Source of the DNA: Gammaproteobacteria bacterium | GTDB lineage: Bacteria > Pseudomonadota > Gammaproteobacteria > JADZEE01 | Direction of reading: 5' to 3' | NCBI GenBank assembly: GCA_020850735.1 | Contig: JADZEE010000099.1 | Coordinates: forward strand, 1 to 63,821 | DNA length: 63,821 nt | Part shown: positions 34,201 to 42,305 of the stretch, one piece after another | How positions within the stretch are numbered: the stretch's first letter is position 1 | How the letters are laid out: each line of letters begins with the position of its first letter | Translations under genes and position numbers: made by a program | Notes under the pieces: generated by a model | Databases searched by the model: none | Told to the model about the DNA's origin: nothing | Seen by the model: only the letters and a program-made list of their open reading frames with translations

Positions 34201-35882
34201 ACGCGCGCGGCTCCAACGTGGTCGCCCTGCCGTCGCTGCCCGGGCCGATGCGCCGGCGGCTGGAGCAGCGGGCGGAGCCCACGCCGTTCGAGGCGTTGCC
34301 CGAGCCGGTGCGGGCGCGGGCGCTGGCGCGGCGCACGCTGGTGCAGTGGTTGCAGGCGCAGCCCGGCACGGTGAGCGCCGCCGCCGGCGAGCTGCCGGGC
34401 GCCGTCAGTCGCAACAGTGTGCCGGAGGCGGTGGCCGTCGCCGCCGCGCTACTCGCCCGCCGCGGCGGTGCCTGCCCGGCGCGCTCGCGGCTCCTGTGCT
34501 GGGTGGCAGACTACGCACGCGCCGGCGTCGCCGGCCTGGTGGATGCTTACGCCGGCCGCCCTCGGCGCATGTGGGGCTGGGAGGCGCGGGCGCTGCACTA
34601 CTACCAGCGCCCGAACAAGTTGGCCTATTCGACGGTCGCGCACTGGCTGCGCGAGGAGGGCTTCGACACCGCGACCGAGGCACGAGTGCGCGCCTATCTG
34701 CAGTCGCTGCCGCGCAATGCCACGACCTACGCCCCGGCGCGCGTCGGCGCGCACTATCACCGCCAGAACATCCGCCCGTATGTGGTGCGCGACGCCAGCG
34801 TGCTGCCGGTGGGGCTGGTGTACGAGGGCGACGGACACACCTGCGACGTGTACGTGCGGCACCCAGTGAGCGGCGGGCACTACCGGCCCGAGCTGACTGC
34901 GTGGATCGACGTGCGCAGCCGTTTCATCGTCGGCTGGTGGCTGAGCGACACGGAGTCGGCGACGACGGCGCTGTTCTCGCTCTCACACGCGCTGGTCGCG
35001 CATGACCACGTGCCGGCGTTCGTGCACACGGATCCGGGCTCGGGCTTCGTCAACAAGGTGATGACGGCGGACGTCACCGGCTACTGCGCGCGGTTGAGCA
35101 TCGAGCACATCGCCGCGCTGCCGGGCAATGCGAAGGGTAAGGGTCTCATCGAGCGCTGGTTCGGGATCTTCGAAGAACGGCTCGGCAAGCGGTTTGAAAG
35201 CTATTGCGGCGGGGCGCGCACCGATGACGCCCTGCAGCGCCTGGCGACGCGCATCAAGCGCGGCGAAATCGAACTGCCGACCTTCCGGCAGTACGCGGAT
35301 GAGATCACCGCGTTCGTCGCCGCCTGGAACGCCGCCGCGCAGCGCAATCTCGGCACCTCCCCGGCGGGGCTGTGGGCGACGCTGGAGCGCGTGTCGCTGG
35401 AGACGCCGGCGGCGCTGCTGATACGGCCCGTGACCGAGCGCGTCGCGCGCCGCTGCGGGCTGGCGCTCGACAACCGCCTGTACCGGGATCCGGCGCTCGC
35501 CGCCTGGGAAGGCGCCACCGTGCAGGTGGAGTATGACCTGCACGACGACACCACCGTGACCGTGCGCGACGCTCAGGGTCGGTGGGTGTGCGAGGCGCGG
35601 CTCGTCGAGAAGAAGCCGTGGCTGGCGCAATCGCGCATCGCCGACGGCGAGCGCAAGCGGCTGGAGGGCCGCACTGAGCGGCTGCGGGCGCAACTGGAGG
35701 AGATGGAGCGCCGCGCGGCGCTGATCGTCGGCCAGGAGCGCGACTTGCGATTTCTGGACGTGGCGCCGGCGGCGGCGCTAACGAAAACGGGAGGCTCGGT
35801 CGAGCCTCCCGCCGTGCAACCCGTGTTCCCAGGCTCACCGACTGGCATCGAGTTCGACCTGGACGACACGGACTACCTGTAG
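34197..35882 (+). CDS. Transposase A (MuA-type DDE integrase)
   Basis: 561 residues. N-terminal DNA-binding region about 1-190; integrase core about 200-370 with catalytic Asp212 (VYEGDGHTCDVYV), Asp279 (FVHTDPGSGF) and Glu319 (KGLIERWFG), spaced as in MuA; a beta-barrel follows, and the C-terminal charged helix (residues about 485-520) is where MuA contacts MuB and ClpX. It cuts and joins the TGT...ACA phage ends with a 5-bp stagger, matching the CCGCG duplication found. Confidence 0.93.
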   Translation: MNARGSNVVALPSLPGPMRRRLEQRAEPTPFEALPEPVRARALARRTLVQWLQAQPGTVSAAAGELPGAVSRNSVPEAVAVAAALLARRGGACPARSRLLCWVADYARAGVAGLVDAYAGRPRRMWGWEARALHYYQRPNKLAYSTVAHWLREEGFDTATEARVRAYLQSLPRNATTYAPARVGAHYHRQNIRPYVVRDASVLPVGLVYEGDGHTCDVYVRHPVSGGHYRPELTAWIDVRSRFIVGWWLSDTESATTALFSLSHALVAHDHVPAFVHTDPGSGFVNKVMTADVTGYCARLSIEHIAALPGNAKGKGLIERWFGIFEERLGKRFESYCGGARTDDALQRLATRIKRGEIELPTFRQYADEITAFVAAWNAAAQRNLGTSPAGLWATLERVSLETPAALLIRPVTERVARRCGLALDNRLYRDPALAAWEGATVQVEYDLHDDTTVTVRDAQGRWVCEARLVEKKPWLAQSRIADGERKRLEGRTERLRAQLEEMERRAALIVGQERDLRFLDVAPAAALTKTGGSVEPPAVQPVFPGSPTGIEFDLDDTDYL

Positions 35883-35896
35883 AGGAGTTTACCACG

Positions 35897-36976
35897 ATGG
35901 TATCCGAAGCAAAGCTCGCCTTCCTCCGGCAGACGCCGGACAGCCTGGACATTCCGGCGGAGTTCGCCGACGTCTACAGCGACGAGGACAAGCGCCACGT
36001 CGTGCGCATCATCGAGTGGCTGAACGCCAGCCAGCTCGCCGAACACGAGCGCGAGCGCTGGTCTCAGGCGCGCCTGGCGAAGGCCGCGGGCCTGAATCAG
36101 GGGACCCTGAACCAGCTCATCCGCGGCCGCTACCCGAGCGCGCCGGCGGCACACCTGGGGCGGCTGCTGTCGACCATCGAGCGCCAGGAGACACGGCGGG
36201 AGCTGGCGATCGTACCGGTGCCGATCGTGGCGACGACGGTGCACAAGCGCGTGGCGGCGATCTGCCGGCGCGCGCATCACTACCGCTCGTTCGGGGTGGT
36301 CGCGGGCGAGGTGGGCGTGGGCAAGACCTGTGCGCTCCGGGCCTACGCCTCATCGACCGCGGGCGTGTACTACGTGCGCGCGCTGCATGCAATGACGATT
36401 TCGGTGTTGCTGGACGAGCTCGTCGAGGTGACCGCGGCGCCGGTGTACAAATCGGCCGGCAGCCGCCGCGGGACGCAGGCCGAGCGCCTGGCGGCGGTGC
36501 GCCGCCGGCTGACCGGCCAGGACGCGTTACTCATCCTGGACGAGGCGAACCGCGTCAATGCGGGCACGCTGGAGACGCTGCGCGATCTGCGCGATCTCGC
36601 GGGAGTCGGCGTGGTGCTCGCGGGCACGCCGGTGCTGTACCACATGCTGCGCGATGTGCATGGGCGGTTCGGCCAGATCAGCTCGCGCATCATCTTCTGG
36701 CCGCCGACGATGAACGCCATCACGGAGGGGGACGCGCACACCATCACCCGCGCGGCCTTCGAGGCATTCGGGCACGAGGAGCCGAGCGCCACCATCCTGG
36801 ACGCCTGCTGGCAGGCCTGTGAGGGCTCGGCACGTGTGCTCGCGGAGAACCTGCTGCCGGCGCTGCGCGACTACGTGCTGCGCAAGGGGATCGCGCTGTC
36901 GCCCGAGGTGGTGTTCCAGGCGGCGGAGGAGATCCTGGGTTACTCGCGCCGCGGGCGGACGGAGGCGAGGTCATGA
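35897..36976 (+). CDS. Transposition protein B (MuB-type AAA+ ATPase)
   Basis: 359 residues. N-terminal helix-turn-helix (about 45-90; WSQARLAKAAGLNQGTLNQL) then an AAA+ domain with Walker A GEVGVGKT (about residues 137-144) and Walker B ALLILDEANR. It binds target DNA as filaments, selects the target and stimulates transposase A. Located 14 bases after A with a GAGGAG ribosome site. Target immunity is expected by analogy with Mu. Confidence 0.92.
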   Translation: MVSEAKLAFLRQTPDSLDIPAEFADVYSDEDKRHVVRIIEWLNASQLAEHERERWSQARLAKAAGLNQGTLNQLIRGRYPSAPAAHLGRLLSTIERQETRRELAIVPVPIVATTVHKRVAAICRRAHHYRSFGVVAGEVGVGKTCALRAYASSTAGVYYVRALHAMTISVLLDELVEVTAAPVYKSAGSRRGTQAERLAAVRRRLTGQDALLILDEANRVNAGTLETLRDLRDLAGVGVVLAGTPVLYHMLRDVHGRFGQISSRIIFWPPTMNAITEGDAHTITRAAFEAFGHEEPSATILDACWQACEGSARVLAENLLPALRDYVLRKGIALSPEVVFQAAEEILGYSRRGRTEARS

Positions 36977-37182
36977 GGCCCGTCGCGGCGTTGCGCGCGC
37001 GGCTCGCGGCCGGAGGGTTCGAGCCGCTCCTGCCGGCGCAGGCTGCGGTGGCCGCGCGGCTCGCGGACCGTCAGCTCGATGCGGTGGCCGAGAGGCGCTC
37101 GAACGGCACGGCCGTGGGGCGCCTGCGCCATCACCGCTGGCCGCATTCCAATCCGTGCTTCACGGGGCGGCGGTCATGGTAG
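36973..37182 (+). CDS. Small early phage protein, unknown (69 aa)
   Basis: ATG 36973 overlaps the B stop by 4 bases. The sequence is basic and Ala/Arg-rich (ALRARLAAGGFEPLLPAQAA; RLRHHRWPHSNPCFTGRRSW). The tail resembles the usual pattern HPHHP..CxxxxG of small host-interaction proteins, but I cannot assign it. Start of a run of five tightly overlapped small genes. Confidence 0.5.
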   Translation: MRPVAALRARLAAGGFEPLLPAQAAVAARLADRQLDAVAERRSNGTAVGRLRHHRWPHSNPCFTGRRSW

Positions 37183-37370
37183 CGGCGGCGCCGATGTGGA
37201 CCGTGATCCGGGATCGCTTGCCAGGGATCGGCGAGCTGCTGCGCCGGGCGCGCCGGCACCTGCCGCCCAAGGATGCGACGGACGTGCGGATCGCGCGGGC
37301 GGCGGTAGCGGCGGCGTGTGCGGATCTGGACCGCGTGCGCGAGCTGCTCGATGCGGTGAGTCGGTCATGA
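37176..37370 (+). CDS. Small early phage protein, unknown (64 aa)
   Basis: ATG 37176 overlaps the preceding gene by 7 bases, and its TGA overlaps the next ATG. Helical, basic (WTVIRDRLPGIGELLRRARR; VRIARAAVAAACADLDRVRE). No family recognised. Confidence 0.55.
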   Translation: MVAAAPMWTVIRDRLPGIGELLRRARRHLPPKDATDVRIARAAVAAACADLDRVRELLDAVSRS

Positions 37371-37669
37371 GCGCGGCGGCGCCCGCGACCATCGGCCGCT
37401 GCGAGTGGTGCGGCCTGGTGGACCACCACCTGGTGGAAGCCGCCTGCGCGCGCTGCCGCTCGCGCAGCGAAGACTGGCCGGCAGAGGGACGCCTGGGAGC
37501 GAGTGCGCGCGCGGGGCAGGCGCCGATCAGCGCGGTGGCACCGCGGGGGTGCGAGGCCCCCACTATCACGCAGCGCGACGTACGCGGACCGCAGGCGGGC
37601 CTGGTGCGCGCGCGGCGCAAGCTCGGCGAGCAATGGTGCGAGGTGTGGGTGCCGTGGCTCGTGCCGTGA
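37367..37669 (+). CDS. Small early phage protein with N-terminal zinc-ribbon
   Basis: 100 residues. CEWCGLVDHHLVEAACARCR has two CxxC pairs separated by 13-14 residues, a zinc-binding ribbon. The rest is basic and unstructured until WCEVWVPWLVP. ATGA overlaps at both ends. Unknown role, perhaps host takeover or DNA binding. Confidence 0.58.
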   Translation: MSAAAPATIGRCEWCGLVDHHLVEAACARCRSRSEDWPAEGRLGASARAGQAPISAVAPRGCEAPTITQRDVRGPQAGLVRARRKLGEQWCEVWVPWLVP

Positions 37670-38166
37670 CCCGTTACGTCTGTCCGCACTGCCGCCGGCC
37701 GGTGGAGCTGGAGGCGCTGCGCGATGACCGCGACTGGCGCGAGTTCGTGGCGCTGTGCCAGACGCTGCCGGCGGTCGTGCAGCGCCCGCTCGACGAATAC
37801 TTGCAGCTCTTTCGCCCGGCGCTGCGCGAGCTCGCGCCCGGCCGCATGCGGCGGCTCACGCAGCAGATCGCGCCCATGATCCACGCCGCCAGGGTACGGC
37901 GTGCGGGCACCGACTACGTGGTGCCGGCCGAGCACTGGGCGGCCGGGATGCTCTACCTCGTCGACACGCCGCCGGCGACGCTCAAGCTGCCGCTGAAATC
38001 GCACGGGTATCTGCTCGAGGTGCTGGCCGCGCGCGCGGAGCGAGCGGCAGCGACCGCCGAGCAGCGCGTGGAGGATGGCCGCCGCCACAGTGATCGCGCG
38101 GCCGGCGGGCCGGCGCCGGTTGGCGAGCTGCTCAGCCGCCTGCGGGACGGGGCGGATGGACGCTGA
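37666..38166 (+). CDS. Early phage protein with CxxC motif, unknown
   Basis: 166 residues from GTG 37666, overlapping the preceding stop by 4 bases. It starts VTRYVCPHCRRPVELEALRD, a single CxxC, then a helical region (ALCQTLPAVVQRPLDEYLQL) and a region (DYVVPAEHWAAGMLYLVDTP) that resembles DNA-replication or HTH segments, ending in a charged tail. Not recognised. Confidence 0.58.
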   Translation: MTRYVCPHCRRPVELEALRDDRDWREFVALCQTLPAVVQRPLDEYLQLFRPALRELAPGRMRRLTQQIAPMIHAARVRRAGTDYVVPAEHWAAGMLYLVDTPPATLKLPLKSHGYLLEVLAARAERAAATAEQRVEDGRRHSDRAAGGPAPVGELLSRLRDGADGR

Positions 38167-38527
38167 TCGGCGCCGGCTCGCGGAGGCGATCCGCCAGGTG
38201 CTGGAGCGCCATGAGGGGGTCGAGCGCGCCATCACGATGACCGCGCTGTTCGCAATCGCGACCGGCGACACGGTGGTCCCCGGACGGCGCTACGACCAGA
38301 CCCGCATCGTGCGCTCGCTGATCGAGCAGTTGCGCCGTGAGGGGCTGCCGATCGGGATCTGCCGGCACGGGTATTTCCTGGCGCGCAGTGAGCAGGAGCT
38401 GGCGCCGACGATCCGCGCCTTCCACTCGCGCGCAATGAGCGGCCTGCGCCAGGAGCTGGCGCTCACGCGCGTGTCATTCGACGAACTGCTCGAGCAGTAC
38501 CGGCTCGAGCTCATCACCAGGAGATGA
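38156..38527 (+). CDS. Early phage protein, unknown (123 aa)
   Basis: ATG 38156 overlaps the preceding gene by 11 bases. Winged-helix-like content: MTALFAIATGDTVVPGRRYD, TRIVRSLIEQLRREGLPIGI, CRHGYFLARSEQEL. The pattern of small wHTH regulators of phage replication fits, but the family is uncertain. Ends in overlap with gam. Confidence 0.58.
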   Translation: MDADRRRLAEAIRQVLERHEGVERAITMTALFAIATGDTVVPGRRYDQTRIVRSLIEQLRREGLPIGICRHGYFLARSEQELAPTIRAFHSRAMSGLRQELALTRVSFDELLEQYRLELITRR

Positions 38528-39060
38528 ACGTGACTACAGCACGCAAGAAGGCGCCGGCGCTGCCGGTGCCGAAGACACAGGCCGAGGCCGAGCGCCTGCT
38601 CGGTCGCATCGGCGAGCTGCAGCGGGAGATCTCGACCATCGAGACCGAGATGAATGAGCTGCTCGCCGAAACCAAGGAGCGCTACGCCGAGGCCGCGCGC
38701 CCCCGCAACGAGGAGATCGAGATGACGTTCGCCGCCCTGCACGCCTGGGCGGAAGCGCACCGTGAGGAGCTCTGCCCCGGCCGCGGCAAGACCGCCAAGC
38801 TGGCCACCGGCGAGATCAGTTGGCGGGTCACGCCGCCAGCGGTCAGCATCCGCCAGGCCGATGTCGTGCTGGCACGCCTGAAGGCGATGGGGCTGACCGA
38901 TTTCATCCGCACCAAGGAGGAGATCGACAAGGCCCGCATCCTGGCCGAGCCCGAGCGTGTGGAGGCGGTCAAGGGGATCAGCATCACCGCGCGCGAGGAG
39001 TTCATCGCCAAGCCGCTCGAGACACAGATCGAGCGGGCGCTGATGGTGAAGGCGGCATGA
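38524..39060 (+). CDS. gam: Mu Gam-like DNA end-protection protein
   Basis: 178 residues. Long N-terminal coiled coil (AEAERLLGRIGELQREISTI) then the Gam core (TAKLATGEISWRVTPPAVSI; LTDFIRTKEEIDKARILAEP; RVEAVKGISITAREEFIAKP), the clear Mu Gam/host-nuclease-inhibitor signature. It binds free DNA ends and blocks exonucleases such as RecBCD. Ku-like fold. Overlaps neighbours by 4 bases at each side. Confidence 0.92.
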   Translation: MNVTTARKKAPALPVPKTQAEAERLLGRIGELQREISTIETEMNELLAETKERYAEAARPRNEEIEMTFAALHAWAEAHREELCPGRGKTAKLATGEISWRVTPPAVSIRQADVVLARLKAMGLTDFIRTKEEIDKARILAEPERVEAVKGISITAREEFIAKPLETQIERALMVKAA

Positions 39061-39902
39061 CGTCTATGGCCGAGGCCCGCTGCGGTCCGCAGGTCTCCAA
39101 AGAAACGCGTTGCCCTGAGCGCCTGTGCGTCGAAAGGGCCAGCGGGTCTCGGCCTCCCTGCCTCCCCTGGACGACGCGCGAGGAAGCGGTGCTCCGCGAG
39201 CACTATCCGCGCGGCGGGCTCGGGGCCTGCCTGGCGCTGCTGCCAGAGCGCACGGACAGCGCGATCTCGGGCCGTGCGTCGAAGCTCGGCCTGAGACACA
39301 AGGCGGACTACAGCGGTCTGCCTAAGCGGCGCTACAGCTCCAGCTCCTTCATCGACGAGGCGATCCGCGATCTCTACCTGCATCATCCCGAGCGCGGCGC
39401 CATGCGCGCGCTCTGCGAGCGGCTCGGCCGGCCGCGTCACTGGGTGCAACGCCGCGGCCGGCAACTCGGCCTCGTGCGCCCCAGATGGAAAGAGCCGGAT
39501 TGGCAGGACGCGGAGATTGAGATCCTCGCGGCCCACGCGCATCAGGCGCCAGAGACGATCGCCCGTTATCTGCGGGCGGCGGGCTACCGCCGAACCACGG
39601 TCGCCATCGACGTCAAACGCAAGCGCCTAGCCTGCTGCGACACGCACGATCCAGATCACTACACCGCGACCGGCCTCGCGCGCGTTCTGGGGATCGACCC
39701 GAAATCGGTCACGCGATGGATCCACATCGGCGAGCTGCGCGCGCGACGGCGTGGCACCAAGCGCCTGCCGCAGCAGGGCGGCGATCAGCACTGGATCCAC
39801 TGGCGCGACGCGCAGGCCTTCATCGCCGGCGATCCCGACCGGATCGATCTGCGCAAGGTCGATCGCGCGGATTTCATCGCTCTGTTGGTACGCCGCCAAT
39901 GA
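39057..39902 (+). CDS. Phage DNA-binding protein with repeated SANT/Myb-like helices
   Basis: 281 residues. Three successive helical modules: about 38-75 (TTREEAVLREHYPRGG, then LPERTDSAISGRASKLGL), 97-140 and 143-185 (DAEIEILAAHAHQAPETIAR). A helix-turn-helix follows at about 200-240 (YTATGLARVLGIDPKSVTRW). The first module matches those in the next gene. Probably a transcription or chromosome-binding factor of the early operon. ATGA overlaps at both ends. Confidence 0.65.
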   Translation: MTSMAEARCGPQVSKETRCPERLCVERASGSRPPCLPWTTREEAVLREHYPRGGLGACLALLPERTDSAISGRASKLGLRHKADYSGLPKRRYSSSSFIDEAIRDLYLHHPERGAMRALCERLGRPRHWVQRRGRQLGLVRPRWKEPDWQDAEIEILAAHAHQAPETIARYLRAAGYRRTTVAIDVKRKRLACCDTHDPDHYTATGLARVLGIDPKSVTRWIHIGELRARRRGTKRLPQQGGDQHWIHWRDAQAFIAGDPDRIDLRKVDRADFIALLVRRQ

Positions 39903-40438
39903 CTAGAGGGCGCCGCTGGACGCAGGAGGAGGATGCCGTGCTGAGGCGGCATTACGCCAAACACGGCGCGGCATGGTGCGCCAGCCGGTTGCCAGGGCGC
40001 GAGCCACAAAGTGTCATGAGTCGTGCGCATACGCTCCGCCTGCGCTCGCCGTGGCGGTGGACGTACGACGAGGATCAGATCGTGCGCCAGCATTACCCGA
40101 CCGGCGGCACCGCCGCATGCCAGTCGCGGCTGCCGCGGCGCTCGCCCAAGGCGATCTATCTACGCGCTTCTGCCATCGGGCTGCGTCGCGTGCGAGACCG
40201 ATGCGTCGCCGATCCCGATGCGCTCGCGGCGCTCGACGGTCAGCCATTCTCGCCGCGTCTGTTGGCGCCGCTGCGCCAAGCGGCCGGGTGGACACAAACG
40301 GGGTTGGCGCTGCGAGCCGGTTACAGCAGGAACCTCGTGTGGGCGGCCGAGAAGCGGCGGCGCGACATGAAGGTGCGCACCCTCCTCGACATCCTCGAGG
40401 CGCTCGGCTTTGAGCTGATATTGCGGCGGCGGACATGA
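39899..40438 (+). CDS. Phage DNA-binding protein: two SANT/Myb-like modules plus XRE domain
   Basis: 179 residues. Modules at about 6-45 (WTQEEDAVLRRHYAKHGAAW; LPGREPQSVMSRAHTLRL) and 51-92 (WTYDEDQIVRQHYPTGGTAA; LPRRSPKAIYLRASAIGL), then an XRE helix-turn-helix at about 110-175 (LLAPLRQAAGWTQTGLALRA; VRTLLDILEALGFELILR). An unusual fusion. Likely regulates the middle genes; 104 bases of non-coding DNA follow before gemA. Confidence 0.68.
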   Translation: MTRGRRWTQEEDAVLRRHYAKHGAAWCASRLPGREPQSVMSRAHTLRLRSPWRWTYDEDQIVRQHYPTGGTAACQSRLPRRSPKAIYLRASAIGLRRVRDRCVADPDALAALDGQPFSPRLLAPLRQAAGWTQTGLALRAGYSRNLVWAAEKRRRDMKVRTLLDILEALGFELILRRRT

Positions 40439-40542
40439 GTCCAATGCTCGCAGATGCCAGACCCAGGCCTGATTTCCGCCCAATTGCGTCCCGATTCTGG
40501 CCCTGGTTTACCGCATTTGTGGATTAGATCATCGGAGGCGCG

Positions 40543-40995
40543 ATGAGCTCTCATCCCACGATAGATCCACGGCGACGGCTGTACACGCTGCTCCAGGTCG
40601 GGCGGCAGACGCTCGGCCTCGATGAGGATAGCTACCGTGCGATCCTCGCCGCATACGGCGCCCGTGAGGTCGATGGCCGGCCGAGCGCGACGACGATGAG
40701 CGTGAGTCAGCTCGAGCAGGCCCTGGAGCACCAGAAGCATCTGGGGTTTCGGCCGCGGCGCCGGCCCGGGCGTGCCGACGACTGGCGCCAGCCGCGGATC
40801 GACAAGATCGCGCGGCTCTGGTCGTTGTTGCGTGACGCCGGCGTGCTCCGGGATGGGTCACAGCGGGCGCGGGACCGGTTCTGCGCGCGGCAGACGGGCA
40901 CTGCGCGGCTGGACTGGGCGAGCTCGGCGCAGCTCAACCAGGTGATCGAGGCGCTGAAGTCGTGGTGTGACCGGGAGCGGGTGGCGCATGACTGA
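40543..40995 (+). CDS. GemA-like (Mu gp16) regulatory protein
   Basis: 150 residues. The start RRRLYTLLQVGRQTLGLDED-SYRAIL and the C-terminal QPRIDKIARLWSLLRDAGVL, LNQVIEALKSWC are diagnostic of the GemA/gp16 family. In Mu it modulates host gene expression and DNA topology and is encoded before mor. GGAGG precedes the ATG. Overlaps the Mor-family gene by 8 bases, so the two are coupled. Confidence 0.92.
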   Translation: MSSHPTIDPRRRLYTLLQVGRQTLGLDEDSYRAILAAYGAREVDGRPSATTMSVSQLEQALEHQKHLGFRPRRRPGRADDWRQPRIDKIARLWSLLRDAGVLRDGSQRARDRFCARQTGTARLDWASSAQLNQVIEALKSWCDRERVAHD

Positions 40996-41359
40996 GATCG
41001 ATCTCGCGCGACTCCCGGACCGGGTACGTGAGTTCGTGGAGCTGCTCGGCCTGGAGGAGGCCCGGCGGCTGCTGCGGGCGCGCGGCGGCGGGTTCATCTA
41101 TGTGCCGGCGGATCCGGCCACGGCGACGACACTGCGCGAGGTGCTCAACGAGGCGTCGGTGACGGCACTGTGCGCGCGCTACCGGGGCTCGTCGCTGGAG
41201 CTGCCCACGGATTGCGCCATCGCGCGCGTGCTGCGTGATGTGGATATCTGTGCCGCGCACGCCGGCGGCATGTCGGCCACGGCGCTGGCTCGCCGATATC
41301 GGCTCACGCGCCGGCATGTGCTGAGGATCGTGCACCCGGAGCGCCGCCGCGCGCCGTAG
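40988..41359 (+). CDS. Mor-family transcription activator
   Basis: 123 residues from ATG 40988. N-terminal dimerisation domain (VREFVELLGLEEARRLLRAR; GGGFIYVPADP) and C-terminal helix-turn-helix (VLRDVDICAAHAGGMSATAL; ARRYRLTRRHVLRIVHP), the Mor/C family. In Mu, Mor binds a dyad near -44 and recruits RNA polymerase to promoters without a -35. The last base of its stop is the first base of the palindrome of the rightward late promoter; a second copy of that promoter faces left at 30894-30945. Confidence 0.9.
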   Translation: MTEIDLARLPDRVREFVELLGLEEARRLLRARGGGFIYVPADPATATTLREVLNEASVTALCARYRGSSLELPTDCAIARVLRDVDICAAHAGGMSATALARRYRLTRRHVLRIVHPERRRAP

Positions 41360-41410
41360 TGACCCGCGTCACACTGCCGCCGGCGACGCGTCCGGGCCAT
41401 CCTGCGCAGA
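41359..41410 (+). promoter_or_regulatory. Rightward late promoter with Mor-type operator
   Basis: Palindrome GTGACCCGCGTCAC (41359-41372), 25 bases, then -10 CATCCT (41398-41403), with the predicted transcription start at 41410, which is the A of the endolysin ATG. Identical architecture and spacing to the leftward copy at 30945-30894. No -35 element. The centre of the dyad is near -44.5. Confidence 0.7.
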
Positions 41411-41940
41411 TGGGCAGACGCCGTTCGCTAGAGAGCATCGACACCTTGGTGATCCACTGCTCGGCGACGCCGAACGGCCGCTGGACGACCCCCGAGGACA
41501 TCGATCGCTGGCACGCTGCGCGCGGATTCCGGCGCGATATGTCGATATCCCCGCATGATTCTCCGGGCCTGCTCCACATCGGCTACCACTACGTCCTGTT
41601 GACGACCGGCGCCGTGACGATGGGGCGGCCGGAGATCGAGAGCGGCGCTCATGTCACCGGCCACAACGACCACACCATCGGGCTGTGCATGATCGGTACG
41701 GATGCGTTTTCGCCGGCGCAGTGGGAGACATTGTGCCGGCACGTGACGCAGCAGCAGCAGCGTCGCCCGGGGATCCGCGTGTGCGGCCACCGCGATCTGT
41801 CGCCGGATCGGGATGGCGATGGCCGGGTCGAGGCGCACGAATGGCTGAAGATCTGCCCGGGGTTCTCGGTGGCCGATTGGCTGGCGGGCGGCATGACTCC
41901 CCTGCCGGGCCATATTTTTGCAGCAGGAGGTTCGACATGA
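41410..41940 (+). CDS. Endolysin: N-acetylmuramoyl-L-alanine amidase (Amidase_2)
   Basis: 176 residues from ATG 41410, chosen because it coincides with the predicted transcript start; a GTG at 41359 in frame is an alternative coupled to the Mor stop. Zinc-ligand motifs: LVIHCSATPNG near the N-terminus, HVTGHNDHTIGLCMIG in the middle, and VCGHRDLSPDRDGDG with the last ligands. It cuts the amide bond between glycan and peptide to lyse the host. First gene of the rightward late operon. Confidence 0.9.
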   Translation: MGRRRSLESIDTLVIHCSATPNGRWTTPEDIDRWHAARGFRRDMSISPHDSPGLLHIGYHYVLLTTGAVTMGRPEIESGAHVTGHNDHTIGLCMIGTDAFSPAQWETLCRHVTQQQQRRPGIRVCGHRDLSPDRDGDGRVEAHEWLKICPGFSVADWLAGGMTPLPGHIFAAGGST

Positions 41941-42305
41941 ACATACGCACCTGGTTGTCGATTTGTGTGTTCGCGGTGCTGGGTGGTTGTGCCTCGGTGC
42001 GCGATGCCGGCGTGTCGACGTATGAGATCGCGCCGCTCGATAACGGCACGTGCTGCCGGGTGCAGGTGCGTTCGGGCCGCGAGATCGGCCACGTTGATGC
42101 GCGGCTCACACAAACCGAGCGGGGGCCGGAGCTGCGGTTCACGGCCTCGGATGTGCGCGCGTTCGAGGGCCAGCAGATCGGCGCCGCCGTGGCTGGCCAA
42201 GCGCTCGACACAGTGCGCGCGACGCTCCCCGAGATTGTGCGCCAGGCGGTGCGCGCGGCGCTCGGCACGCAAGCGCTCGATCCGGCGGGGGAGACGGGGC
42301 AATGA
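41937..42305 (+). CDS. Small lipoprotein of the lysis cassette
   Basis: 122 residues. Signal with lipobox: TWLSICVFAVLGGCASV, Cys at about residue 18. The mature part is beta-strand then helix (VRATLPEIVRQAVRAALGTQ). Outer-membrane lipoproteins next to holin and endolysin are often spanin components, but no matching inner spanin is obvious; so spanin is only a possibility. ATGA overlaps at both ends. Confidence 0.68.
   Translation: MNIRTWLSICVFAVLGGCASVRDAGVSTYEIAPLDNGTCCRVQVRSGREIGHVDARLTQTERGPELRFTASDVRAFEGQQIGAAVAGQALDTVRATLPEIVRQAVRAALGTQALDPAGETGQ

Noticed and set aside
41359..41410. GTG at 41359 as the endolysin start
   Set aside because: Possible by coupling to the Mor-family stop, but the segment duplicates the non-coding leftward promoter base for base at key positions, so it is better read as a promoter. 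The ATG at 41410 gives a normal amidase N-terminus.
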